From a virus: a stretch of 26,583 nt of DNA. Location of the stretch: positions 1-26,583 of IMG/VR virus record IMGVR_UViG_3300031669_000204; one strand, given 5' to 3'. Made by a program: the position numbers and the translations under genes. This document shows, piece by piece, positions 19,667 through 26,583 of this stretch; position 1 is the first letter of the stretch, and each line of letters opens with the position of its first letter. Below the pieces are notes generated by a model that did no database searches, had not been told where the DNA came from, and was given only the letters and a program-made list of their open reading frames with translations.

Positions 19667-21497
19667 TATTCTTGAAATTCCTAAGACGAAAACAAAAAAG
19701 CTTATAGTCACGGGTAAATCTACAACGCCTAAAAAGAAAATTTCTTCTTCTTCTAAAGTTGAAGATATTTTATATTCCAAAAAAGCCCCCCTGAGTATCG
19801 CAAAGAAATATGACGAAGAAGCTAATGCCGAAATGATGGAATGGCTCAGTACTGAGTCAGGATTTCTAGAAGGTTTTACCGAAGATGTTTTTGGAAATTC
19901 TACTAAACTTTATGGTTATCAGATAAGGTATCTAACCGATCGTAGCTTCTTCATTCACATTGATAAGTCAAGACAAACTGGATTCAGCTATATCTATGCT
20001 GGCAGGTCTTTAGCTCGATCCCATCTGCAAAATTATCATACCAGCATTTTTATTTCAATCACTCAAGAAGAGGCTAATGAAAAGATAAGTTATTGCGAAG
20101 CTCTTTTTGATTCTCTCCCCATAAGTATCCAAAAACATATCGTTGTTCATAATAAACATAGTTTAGAATTTGAAGATCATGCGGGACGCCGTAGAAGCCG
20201 CACAAGAATAATTAGCCATGCACAGAGAGAACCACGAGGTAAAGGTGGAAATGTGGATGTCTATCTTGATGAGGCTGCGCATTATACCTGGGGAGAACAA
20301 ATCTATGTGGCGGCAGTCCCTATTATTACTCGAGGAAGCGGTACGCTGACCATAGGAAGCTCTCCGCTTGGGAAAAAGGGAATTCACTACGAAATTATTG
20401 CGCAGAGTGCCTATCGCCGTATTTACAGTTATCATCAAATCTATTGGTGGCATTGTGTAGATTTTGTCAGAAAAGGAAGTTTTCTACAAGCCAATAAACT
20501 TGCTCCTGCTATGCTGTCCGAAGAAAGAGTGGCTAAATTTGGGAGCGAGAAGCTTATTGGTATTTTTATTTCTATGGATATTGAGCAATTTCAACAGGAA
20601 TATGAATTGCTCCATATTGATGAAAGTGTGAGTTTTTTCCCGATTGATTTAATCAATCAATGCACATACGAAGTTGTTATAGATGATGATTTTCTTTCAG
20701 AAGATGAATATTCTGAACGGCTTACTTTCCCTGTAATGGAACGATATCCAGATATCGATTTTGAATTATATAAGAATTTGGAGGATCTACTCTTAGGAGT
20801 TCGTAAGGGAAAGGTAACTGGGAAGCTTTTTGGAGGATATGATGTTGGTAGAAAACATCATAATGGAGAGTTTTGCATTCTTGAAGAAATAGATAGTGAC
20901 CCTCCTCTTCAAATAGTCCGCCATTTAATTCCTTTTAGAAATAAGAAATTTAGATATCAAAAGGAATATCTGAAATCTGCACTTGACTTATTCTCCGGAT
21001 TAAAGATGAAAATAGATAGTGGTGGGATTGGTGAGGATATGTCAGAGGAACTTGCTGATTATAGCTGGCGAGTAGAACCTATCCATTTCACTAATGAATG
21101 GAAAGAACAAATTTGTTCGGATATAAGGATCAGATTAGAAGAACAGCTTATTGCTATTCCAAATGTGAAAGATCTTAAAAATCAAATCCATTCAATTAAA
21201 CGTAAAATAACAGAGGGTGGAAAATTTATATTTGATGCAGAAAAAAATCGTACTCACCATGGAGATAAATTTTGGGCAATGGCGATGGCTTCTTCTTTGG
21301 GCGAAAGACCATCAAAGCGAAATTTGATAATTCCTGGTCTTTCTTCTACAATTGATGCTCCTTCAGCTCGAATTATTCCAATAAGTACGCATAGGACTTT
21401 CACTCAGGTACTAAAGCCAAGATTTCTAGTTCCGAAAACAGTAGAAATGCTTAGATTACCAAGAACGATTTCCACTTTGCACGAAAGAAGGATGTAA
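19626..21497 (+). CDS. terL: Large terminase subunit (packaging ATPase and nuclease)
   Basis: The N-terminal ATPase is shown by KSRQTGFS (114-121, variant Walker A of terminases), VDVYLDEAAH (210-219, Walker B with catalytic E216) and LTIGSSP (241-247, coupling motif). The C-terminal RNase H-like nuclease is shown by GGYDVGRKHHNGE (403-415, D406), KIDSGGIGED (462-471, D464) and HGDKFWAMAMA (545-555, D547). At 623 residues it is full length. It begins inside the small terminase gene (41-nt overlap, no strong ribosome site), so translation is probably coupled. A basic Lys/Ser extension precedes the ATPase. It cuts and pumps phage DNA into the capsid. Confidence 0.92.
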   Translation: MMKVTKVAPEDLASILEIPKTKTKKLIVTGKSTTPKKKISSSSKVEDILYSKKAPLSIAKKYDEEANAEMMEWLSTESGFLEGFTEDVFGNSTKLYGYQIRYLTDRSFFIHIDKSRQTGFSYIYAGRSLARSHLQNYHTSIFISITQEEANEKISYCEALFDSLPISIQKHIVVHNKHSLEFEDHAGRRRSRTRIISHAQREPRGKGGNVDVYLDEAAHYTWGEQIYVAAVPIITRGSGTLTIGSSPLGKKGIHYEIIAQSAYRRIYSYHQIYWWHCVDFVRKGSFLQANKLAPAMLSEERVAKFGSEKLIGIFISMDIEQFQQEYELLHIDESVSFFPIDLINQCTYEVVIDDDFLSEDEYSERLTFPVMERYPDIDFELYKNLEDLLLGVRKGKVTGKLFGGYDVGRKHHNGEFCILEEIDSDPPLQIVRHLIPFRNKKFRYQKEYLKSALDLFSGLKMKIDSGGIGEDMSEELADYSWRVEPIHFTNEWKEQICSDIRIRLEEQLIAIPNVKDLKNQIHSIKRKITEGGKFIFDAEKNRTHHGDKFWAMAMASSLGERPSKRNLIIPGLSSTIDAPSARIIPISTHRTFTQVLKPRFLVPKTVEMLRLPRTISTLHERRM

Positions 21498-23344
21498 TGA
21501 TGACTAAAGTAACTAAGAAAAATAACTCAAAGAAATCTGTAGTTAAAGAAGTTATTAAAGAAAAGACTTCTAAATCCTATAGAGTTGTGAGTCCTAGATT
21601 AGCAAAAGTTCCTCGTAAGGCTTCTCCAGATGATCCTCTTGCAAAGCTCATTATGAATGTTTTTAATGAGGATCTCAAAAATGACTTTATAACTTTTCTC
21701 CAAGAAAAAAGCAAAGTGGTAGACATAAACACTGCTAAAGGTGTAGTTGTTAAAAAAGTGGAAAAGAAAGAAGAGTCTAAGAAAGAAGGGAAAAAAGAGT
21801 CTAAAAAAGAAGGAGTTGAGGCACTTTCCTTTAGAGAATTAACGAGCTATAAAAATCCTGATTTTTCTAGTCCTGGACCGTACTCTCCCGCTGAATATAA
21901 TCCTGAAACAATTGATGTTGACACCTTCACATTGATGCGTAGAGATCATCAATTGGCTGCCGGACTTGCAGTTATAAAACTTCCCATTGTGTCATTGGAC
22001 TTTAGTGTTCAATGTGATGATAGAAAAGTTGGAAAAACTGTAGAATGGGCTTTACGAAGAGTTTGGAGAGATCTTATCCGGTCTCTTCTGATGGCTGTGG
22101 ATTATGGGTTTGCAAGTCATGAAAAAGTTTGGAAACGAGATACTGTCAAAATTTCCCAAATTGATAAAGAGGGTAAAGAAGAAATTTTCTATCAAGGAGA
22201 TTTAGCTTTTTATAAAAAAATAAAAGCGCATCATCCTGAAAGCATCAAGATGAAATTTGATATGAAGCAGAATCTCATTGAGATTATTCAGGAAGGAATA
22301 GCCATTACTCCCGAAATTAAACTTCCCATTCGTAAATGTTTCCTTTTTACTAACGATAAGGAATTTGGAAATCCTTTTGGAATTTCTCGTCTCAAGAACG
22401 CTTATAAAGTATGGTATTGGAAAGAACTGCTCTATCAATTCATGATGCAATATTTTGAAAGAAGAGGTACTCCTCCTATAATTGCGACCGCTCCTCCTGG
22501 AAAATCTGTGGATAATGCTGGCAATCAAATTGATAATTTGACTTTAGCTTTGCGTCTTGCTTCAAGTCTAGTAAGTTCCAGTATTGCTGTGCTTCCTTAT
22601 CAACAAGCCAGAGAAGGAAATGAAAATACTTGGAAATTAGATCTAATGAAAGATGATGCTCGTGGCCCAATGTTTGTGGAAGCGCTTAATCACTTAGATG
22701 CGAGATGTTTACGATCAATTTTTGTTCCAGAGAGCATTTTAGCCCAAGAAGGAGCAGGTGGTTTTTCTGGATCATCTGTCCATGCAGATTTATTCTTACT
22801 TTCGGAAAAGGGATTAATTACTGATATCGAAGGAGCTATTGATGATCAGGTTATTAGACCTTTTATTGAAGCTAATTTTCCCCCAGATCAACAGAGGCCG
22901 TGTCATTTAAAACTTGATCCTCTTGATTGGAATAGGAAAATTGCCCTTAAGGAAATATTCATAGAAATGCTAAGGAATGCGGACACAATGGTTCAAATGG
23001 GAGTTCCTCCGAGTATTGTGCCAAGTTTGGAGAAAATGGCTGACATGTTGGATATTCCAGTTGATACTTGGGAAGAGGCAACCGGAGTTGATCCTAGAGT
23101 CATTTTCGATGCTGTTCATGGTGGTAAAGATGAAGATGGAGATGAAGATGGAGATGGAGATGGAGATGGAGATGAAGGCGGAGGTGGAGGAAAGAAAGAA
23201 ACTGATTCTTCAAAAGATAAATTGGCCGGAAGAAAAAGCACTCAAAGAAAAAGCGTAAATCAAAATCAAGATAGAAAAAGGGTTAATTCTGGAAGTCGGA
23301 GAACCGAGAGAAAACGGGAAGGTAGACGAACTAAGGAAAACTAG
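21497..23344 (+). CDS. Phage portal protein (DUF935/Mu gp29-like)
   Basis: The protein forms the dodecameric DNA gate of the capsid. Family features seen are MRRDHQLAAGLAVIKLPIVS (about 148-168), a WRDL..SLLMAVDYGFASHEKVW segment, FGNPFG.SRLKNAYKVWYWKE, and FVPESILAQEGAGGFSGSS..H in the second half, all as in DUF935-type portals. It directly follows terL with one base overlap (TAATGATG). A Lys/Glu-rich head precedes the core. The C-terminus carries an acidic Gly/Asp repeat (GDEDGDGDGDGDEGGGGG) and then a very basic tail. The acidic part is encoded by GATGGA repeats. No MuF-type protein or protease follows in the window. Confidence 0.85.
   Translation: MMTKVTKKNNSKKSVVKEVIKEKTSKSYRVVSPRLAKVPRKASPDDPLAKLIMNVFNEDLKNDFITFLQEKSKVVDINTAKGVVVKKVEKKEESKKEGKKESKKEGVEALSFRELTSYKNPDFSSPGPYSPAEYNPETIDVDTFTLMRRDHQLAAGLAVIKLPIVSLDFSVQCDDRKVGKTVEWALRRVWRDLIRSLLMAVDYGFASHEKVWKRDTVKISQIDKEGKEEIFYQGDLAFYKKIKAHHPESIKMKFDMKQNLIEIIQEGIAITPEIKLPIRKCFLFTNDKEFGNPFGISRLKNAYKVWYWKELLYQFMMQYFERRGTPPIIATAPPGKSVDNAGNQIDNLTLALRLASSLVSSSIAVLPYQQAREGNENTWKLDLMKDDARGPMFVEALNHLDARCLRSIFVPESILAQEGAGGFSGSSVHADLFLLSEKGLITDIEGAIDDQVIRPFIEANFPPDQQRPCHLKLDPLDWNRKIALKEIFIEMLRNADTMVQMGVPPSIVPSLEKMADMLDIPVDTWEEATGVDPRVIFDAVHGGKDEDGDEDGDGDGDGDEGGGGGKKETDSSKDKLAGRKSTQRKSVNQNQDRKRVNSGSRRTERKREGRRTKEN
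23128..23178 (+). repeat. GATGGA microsatellite in the portal gene
   Basis: Six-nt units GATGGA/GATGAA repeat about eight times and encode alternating Asp/Gly/Glu. The period is a multiple of three, so length changes keep the frame. Confidence 0.75.
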
Positions 23345-23361
23345 CAAGGGAGGGAATAACA

Positions 23362-23772
23362 ATGATTCGGATTTATGAAAGGACAGCGTTAACTCAGCAT
23401 ACTTTCTCTTCTGTGGCTATCGATGGTACTGGAGGAGGTCCTCTTGTTATTACCTCTGGAACAGAAGATAAAGTTCATTCTGGGATATTGAGGGGCATTA
23501 GAGTCTCTTGTGATTCTACTGACTTCAATACCAGTCTTCGTCAATACGTTCATGGAAAAGCAAGGACGTATAATGAAGTCTTTTCTGATACAAGTGCTTG
23601 TTATAAACTTTCTTCGGAAAGTCTTTATAATGGGTGGATCAATGGGGATAGTCCCAAAACAGGTCAGCTTTACCTTGTGCTTGTCAATAATGACAGAGCG
23701 AATGGAACTGGAACTATTACTGTTCAACTTACTAACCTTATTAATAAGAGATTTTCAAGACAATCTGGGTAA
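23362..23772 (+). CDS. Probable beta-rich virion protein, 136 aa
   Basis: Not recognised. AAGGGAGGG precedes the ATG. Sequence is rich in Thr, Ser and Gly with alternating hydrophobics (FSSVAIDGTGGGPLVITSGT, GQLYLVLVNNDRANGTGTIT), which suggests a beta-sandwich such as head decoration or fibre proteins. It follows the portal gene by 17 nt. It is too short and divergent to name. Confidence 0.55.
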   Translation: MIRIYERTALTQHTFSSVAIDGTGGGPLVITSGTEDKVHSGILRGIRVSCDSTDFNTSLRQYVHGKARTYNEVFSDTSACYKLSSESLYNGWINGDSPKTGQLYLVLVNNDRANGTGTITVQLTNLINKRFSRQSG

Positions 23773-23816
23773 ATATAGTTTCCCTTTGATGAATTTGAAT
23801 GTTCGGAGGTTTTCCA

Positions 23817-24110
23817 ATGGATGGTGCATCTCAAATTGAAAAAATGACTACGGACAATCCTGGGCCTACTACTACTGAAGGGTGGAATGAATGGGGAAGG
23901 TATGTTTTGTTTGAATTGAAAAGAATTGGGACATGCTATAGTAATTTGGACGCAAAAGTGGAGGATATTAGGACTACAAAAATAGATAAATTGATAGAAG
24001 ATGTTGCTACTCTCAGAGTAAAATCTGGAGTCTGGGGGATATTAGGAGGGGCTATTCCGGTTGTCCTTACTCTTAGTATCTATCTTATTTATAAACTGTG
24101 TACTCTATAG
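23817..24110 (+). CDS. Small coiled-coil protein with C-terminal membrane span
   Basis: The start at 23817 is chosen because GGAGGT (23805-23810) is ideally placed; an ATG six codons earlier lacks such a site. Residues 20-73 look coiled-coil (YVLFELKRIGTCYSNLDAKV, TKIDKLIEDVATL). Residues 76-95 (GVWGILGGAIPVVLTLSIYL) are one membrane span near the C-terminus. This layout matches XhlA-type hemolysin/holin-associated proteins found beside phage amidases, and the amidase lies two genes downstream. Confidence 0.6.
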   Translation: MDGASQIEKMTTDNPGPTTTEGWNEWGRYVLFELKRIGTCYSNLDAKVEDIRTTKIDKLIEDVATLRVKSGVWGILGGAIPVVLTLSIYLIYKLCTL

Positions 24111-24119
24111 ATTAATTTA

Positions 24120-24368
24120 ATGAAATTTTTCTTTTCAATAGGATCTTTTAGCATAGGTTCTTCTCATTCTATAGAGAAAGAATTTCAGGTTCTATGCCAT
24201 GAAATTCTTAATGGAATTGTGGTCATTAAGGGACTCATTAAACCAGTAAGCAAGAGAATAAATCCAGATAAAGAACTTACTGAAGACGAAAGGATTTTGG
24301 AAGAAATAGCATTAAGATGCATTTCAATGGAAAAGAATATTTCAGAATTCGTCGAGAGGAAAAAATGA
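24120..24368 (+). CDS. Small unknown protein before the amidase, 82 aa
   Basis: Not recognised. No clear ribosome site is present. The N-terminus is hydrophobic (KFFFSIGSFSIGSS), the remainder helical and charged. Its stop overlaps the amidase start (ATGA), so it may serve mainly to couple translation of the amidase, or be part of the lysis set. Confidence 0.5.
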   Translation: MKFFFSIGSFSIGSSHSIEKEFQVLCHEILNGIVVIKGLIKPVSKRINPDKELTEDERILEEIALRCISMEKNISEFVERKK

Positions 24369-24793
24369 AAATTGAAGAGATTAAATATTTGATTTGTCAT
24401 CATTCTTTAACAAAGGATGGCGCAACTGTAAGTTGGTCTGCAATAAGAAGATATCATATAATTGACTTGGAGATGGTTGATATTGGATATCAGTATGGAA
24501 TTGAACTTGTTGGATCTGATTTTGAAACTTTGGTCGGGCGAATGCTCAATGAAGATGGTGCTCATTGTAAGCAACAAGGAATGAATCATAAATCCATTGG
24601 AATTTGTTTTATTGGAAATTATGATCTCATTGTGCCACCTCCAAAGATGATAGATGCAGGAGTGCGGTTAGTAAAATCTCTAATGGAAGTCTTTCATATT
24701 CCAAAAGAAAATGTTAGAGGCCATAGAGATTTTGCTCCGAAGAGTTGTCCTGGTTTGAAATTTGACATGGAACAGTTTCGAGAAAGGCTTTAA
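24365..24793 (+). CDS. N-acetylmuramoyl-L-alanine amidase (T7 lysozyme type)
   Basis: It cleaves the amide bond between muramic acid and L-alanine in peptidoglycan and is the likely endolysin. Zinc ligands fit T7 lysozyme: H12 in LICHHS, H120 in GHRDFAP and C128 in KSCPG. The catalytic Tyr and Lys correspond to Y42 (DIGYQYGIEL) and K126. GAHC...NHKSIGICFIGN (65-85) is the family's central strand. The start at 24365 follows a GAGAGGAAAA site and overlaps the previous stop. The 142-residue product is a single catalytic domain with no cell-wall-binding domain and no signal peptide, so it needs a holin to reach the wall. Confidence 0.92.
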   Translation: MKIEEIKYLICHHSLTKDGATVSWSAIRRYHIIDLEMVDIGYQYGIELVGSDFETLVGRMLNEDGAHCKQQGMNHKSIGICFIGNYDLIVPPPKMIDAGVRLVKSLMEVFHIPKENVRGHRDFAPKSCPGLKFDMEQFRERL

Positions 24794-24825
24794 TATTAAC
24801 TTTTAACTTATCAGGAGGATAGATT

Positions 24826-25563
24826 ATGCAGAGTTTTCCGGTTAGTCTTGACATGTATCAAGGCATTGTAGGGTTTTTCCTACCAGTTTTGATTGCGATG
24901 CTTTGTAGACCTTCTTTGGGACAATATGCGAAATATTGGCTCAGTTTTGCTTTGGTCTTCATTGCTGCTGCTGGAGAAGTGTACTTCACTTTGGGATTTG
25001 ATCTTGCAGCTCTTCCCGTAACCATTTTGAAAATTTTGTCTCTGACCATTGGAAGTTATCTGATTTTTTGGAGGCCTTCAGGAATTAATAGAGCAATTGA
25101 AAGCAAGGCTGGATGTAAGGATAAAGTTGACACTACGAATATAGCTTTTATTCTGATATTAGTTCCTTTGATCTTGCTTGCTCTTTCTACGCCTGTAAAA
25201 GCTGCCGTTACAATGTATACTCCTGATCAATCTACTATTGCCTGGGATGCTGTTACTACTTTTCAGAATGGCACTGCAATTCCAGCAGTAGATGCTGTGG
25301 AGTATGAAATTTATCTATCTACTGATGGTCTAACTGGCTCTATTATCGGCACAGCGACCCTTCTACAATATATTGTAACATTTGCAACGGAGGGGATGTT
25401 TTTTGCTGGCGTCAGAGCAGTCAGAATTCCAAATGGGACACTAACGAGAATTCCTGGTCCCATAACTTGGTCGAATTCTACTGATACTGCCCTGGTTCCT
25501 CAGCCTTTTGGATGGGTTAATTATTTTGCTCCTGGGCCAGTAACTAAACTTCGGAAACCATAA
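24826..25563 (+). CDS. Holin-like membrane protein fused to a secreted beta domain
   Basis: AGGAGGA precedes the ATG. Four hydrophobic segments are visible: about 12-27, 37-57, 61-83 and 104-125. The first three, after the amidase gene, are typical of a class I holin, the membrane pore that releases endolysin. The fourth ends in STPVKAA, like a signal-peptide cleavage site. The remaining 115 residues are a beta-rich domain (MYTPDQSTIAWDAV, AVEYEIYLSTDG, GMFFAGVRAVRI) resembling a fibronectin type III fold, probably outside the membrane. The ORF is continuous. It could be a natural holin/secreted-protein fusion or two ancestral genes joined by loss of a stop. Confidence 0.6.
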   Translation: MQSFPVSLDMYQGIVGFFLPVLIAMLCRPSLGQYAKYWLSFALVFIAAAGEVYFTLGFDLAALPVTILKILSLTIGSYLIFWRPSGINRAIESKAGCKDKVDTTNIAFILILVPLILLALSTPVKAAVTMYTPDQSTIAWDAVTTFQNGTAIPAVDAVEYEIYLSTDGLTGSIIGTATLLQYIVTFATEGMFFAGVRAVRIPNGTLTRIPGPITWSNSTDTALVPQPFGWVNYFAPGPVTKLRKP

Positions 25564-25598
25564 CCTTCAATTAGATTATTGAAAAGAAAGGAGATTTT

Positions 25599-25964
25599 AT
25601 GATTATGAAGAGGTTGAGATCAATTTATTTGGTCGTTTTATTAATCGTCTTCGCTTTCTCTCTACAAGCTTGTCTTGGATTGCCCGAAAAGCCAACGCAG
25701 ATTGATTATTATCTGGTAGCCTTAGAGGAGTTCACAGAGATGGTGAAGACCTATAACATCAACTTTACTGCCCAGACTCCTGAGACTAAAGACAAATGGA
25801 GAGCGAATATTGATCCTATTATCAAAAAGGCCAATAGCGCTCTTGATACTTGGGGAGCAAATCGAAACGCTACTGATGCCGCTACTAAAAAGGAATTATA
25901 CATGACGGCCTTCCAGGAGGTTAAGAAGTTGCTTCTTGAGTTTAAGATCATCGAAGTTAAGTAA
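25599..25964 (+). CDS. Phage lipoprotein, possible outer-membrane spanin
   Basis: A lipoprotein signal peptide is clear: basic start (KRLR), hydrophobic core (SIYLVVLLIVFAF), lipobox LQAC with the lipidated Cys at 25. The mature part (about 97 aa) is helical and ends Lys-rich. GGAGA precedes the first ATG. In phage lysis operons such lipoproteins can be o-spanins fusing the membranes of Gram-negative hosts. No Pro-rich region or partner i-spanin is seen, so this is a guess. Confidence 0.65.
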   Translation: MIMKRLRSIYLVVLLIVFAFSLQACLGLPEKPTQIDYYLVALEEFTEMVKTYNINFTAQTPETKDKWRANIDPIIKKANSALDTWGANRNATDAATKKELYMTAFQEVKKLLLEFKIIEVK

Positions 25965-25986
25965 TAAGCGAAGGGAGGGATAAAAA

Positions 25987-26160
25987 ATGCCATTAGTCAT
26001 AACACCGCTCGCGGAAGTGATTATTCAGTTATCGATCGAAGCTCTGTTAAGGGGTCTCTATCGGGATCTGGAGAGTATGACAGACGAGGAAAAAGAGCTG
26101 AAGGTAAAACAACTTCAGGCTGATAAAACTGCTGCTATGGCAGAACTTGATTCTCATTGA
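25987..26160 (+). CDS. Small helical protein, 57 aa, end of the lysis operon
   Basis: Not recognised. AAGGGAGGG precedes the ATG. The N-terminal half is hydrophobic (PLVITPLAEVIIQLSIEALL) and the second half a charged coiled-coil-like helix (ESMTDEEKELKVKQLQADKT). It lies 22 nt after the lipoprotein stop and just before the operon's terminator. Confidence 0.55.
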   Translation: MPLVITPLAEVIIQLSIEALLRGLYRDLESMTDEEKELKVKQLQADKTAAMAELDSH

Positions 26161-26179
26161 CCTTTAAACATTCGAAGAG

Positions 26180-26251
26180 AGAGCTTGATTGAGAAGGAAA
26201 CATAATATCTAGCTTTAGTTCTAGTAATTCTTAATCAGGCTCTTCTTTTTT
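26180..26251 (+). terminator. Terminator of the packaging/lysis operon
   Basis: AGAGCTTGATT (26180-26190) pairs with AATCAGGCTCT (26233-26243), 11 bp with one G-U, followed by TCTTTTTT. The loop is 42 nt and contains a CTAG...CTAG inner hairpin, so the structure is branched. Confidence 0.7.
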
Positions 26252-26303
26252 CATTTCTTTACTAAAGTTTGTCTTTCATTATTTTTAAAGAAAGAGGCTG
26301 ATA

Positions 26304-26583
26304 ATGAATAATGGACATTTTGATAAAGGAAAGATTCAAATCCTACACATTTGGGCAGATGATAAGATTGGAGATCCCATACTTATTTCTCAAATGCTGA
26401 AGGATATAGTTTCAGCCATTGGCATGACGCCTCATGGAGAACCCAGAGTTGTAAAGTATCCAACAATGGAATTGGGAAATACAATCTTTGCCTTCGTAGC
26501 CTATCAACCACTTTATGAATCCTATATCGTATTTGACAATTGGATTGAACTTGATCCTCCTTATGCAAATTTGGTTGTTAATA
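26304..26583 (+). CDS. S-adenosylmethionine decarboxylase-like protein (3' end outside window)
   Basis: The first 93 residues fit a phage branch of the SpeD family, which decarboxylates S-adenosylmethionine for polyamine synthesis through a pyruvoyl group made by self-cleavage. YESYIVFDNWIE (71-82) lines up with ESHxxIHTWPE of bacterial enzymes, putting S73 at the pyruvoyl-forming serine. The conserved processing His has become Asp (D78). GMTPHGEPRVVKYP (40-53) matches the HGEP-like segment of phage homologs. AGAGG precedes the ATG. It stands after a terminator as a separate unit. Whether it is an active decarboxylase is uncertain, and the catalytic Cys would lie beyond the window. Confidence 0.65.
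   Translation, partial: MNNGHFDKGKIQILHIWADDKIGDPILISQMLKDIVSAIGMTPHGEPRVVKYPTMELGNTIFAFVAYQPLYESYIVFDNWIELDPPYANLVVN

Overview
The window is a piece of a tailed double-stranded DNA phage genome (Caudoviricetes-like). It carries a terminase pair, a portal protein, a T7-lysozyme-type amidase, a holin-like membrane protein, a 5'-3' exonuclease, a DUF5662 protein, the end of an X-family DNA polymerase and the start of an S-adenosylmethionine decarboxylase. Genes are short and tightly packed, with AGGAGG-type ribosome sites and ATGA or TAATG overlaps. Promoters look like sigma70 sites (TTGC.. - 17 nt - TATRNT). The DNA is AT-rich. The host cannot be named from this sequence.

Layout. (1) 1-347: the C-terminal part of a Pol X enzyme. 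(2) 348-8987: rightward accessory genes, nearly all unrecognised, in at least four transcription units. Several are tandem or dispersed duplicates (2939/3462, 5087/5749, 7922/8262 start regions, 1161/8745) and several are small Cys-rich, probably metal-binding proteins. (3) 8988-12840: a gene-poor stretch holding two paralogous genes (10313 and 11475), each with its own promoter and terminator, a candidate small RNA (about 9828-9917), GATC palindromes and two very small ORFs. (4) 13044-18825: a leftward operon running from a 5'-3' exonuclease through a possible ATP-grasp-like protein and a methyltransferase to a radical SAM enzyme, ended by an intrinsic terminator at 12976-13012. (5) 19064-26160: the rightward packaging, portal and lysis operon, closed by a terminator at 26180-26251. 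(6) 26304 to the end: a truncated SpeD-like gene. The divergent promoters between 18826 and 19063 probably drive regions 4 and 5.

The most unusual signal is a compositional one. From about 11199 to 12853 the dinucleotide GA and its complement TC almost vanish: by hand count 8 GA and 1 TC in about 1,650 bp. The DNA on both sides is rich in GA/TC. The depletion covers coding and non-coding DNA alike, leaves one paralog without any Glu, and coincides with imperfect terminal inverted repeats (11200-11213 and 12757-12770). Comparison with the GA/TC-containing paralog at 10313 shows removal by many kinds of change, including transversions. That points to selection against the dinucleotide, or an origin in an element that lacks it, rather than to simple cytosine deamination.

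Three single-gene units (590-1069, 10313-10873, 11475-12089) share strong promoters, similar leaders and strong terminators. They may encode one family of abundant phage proteins of unknown role.
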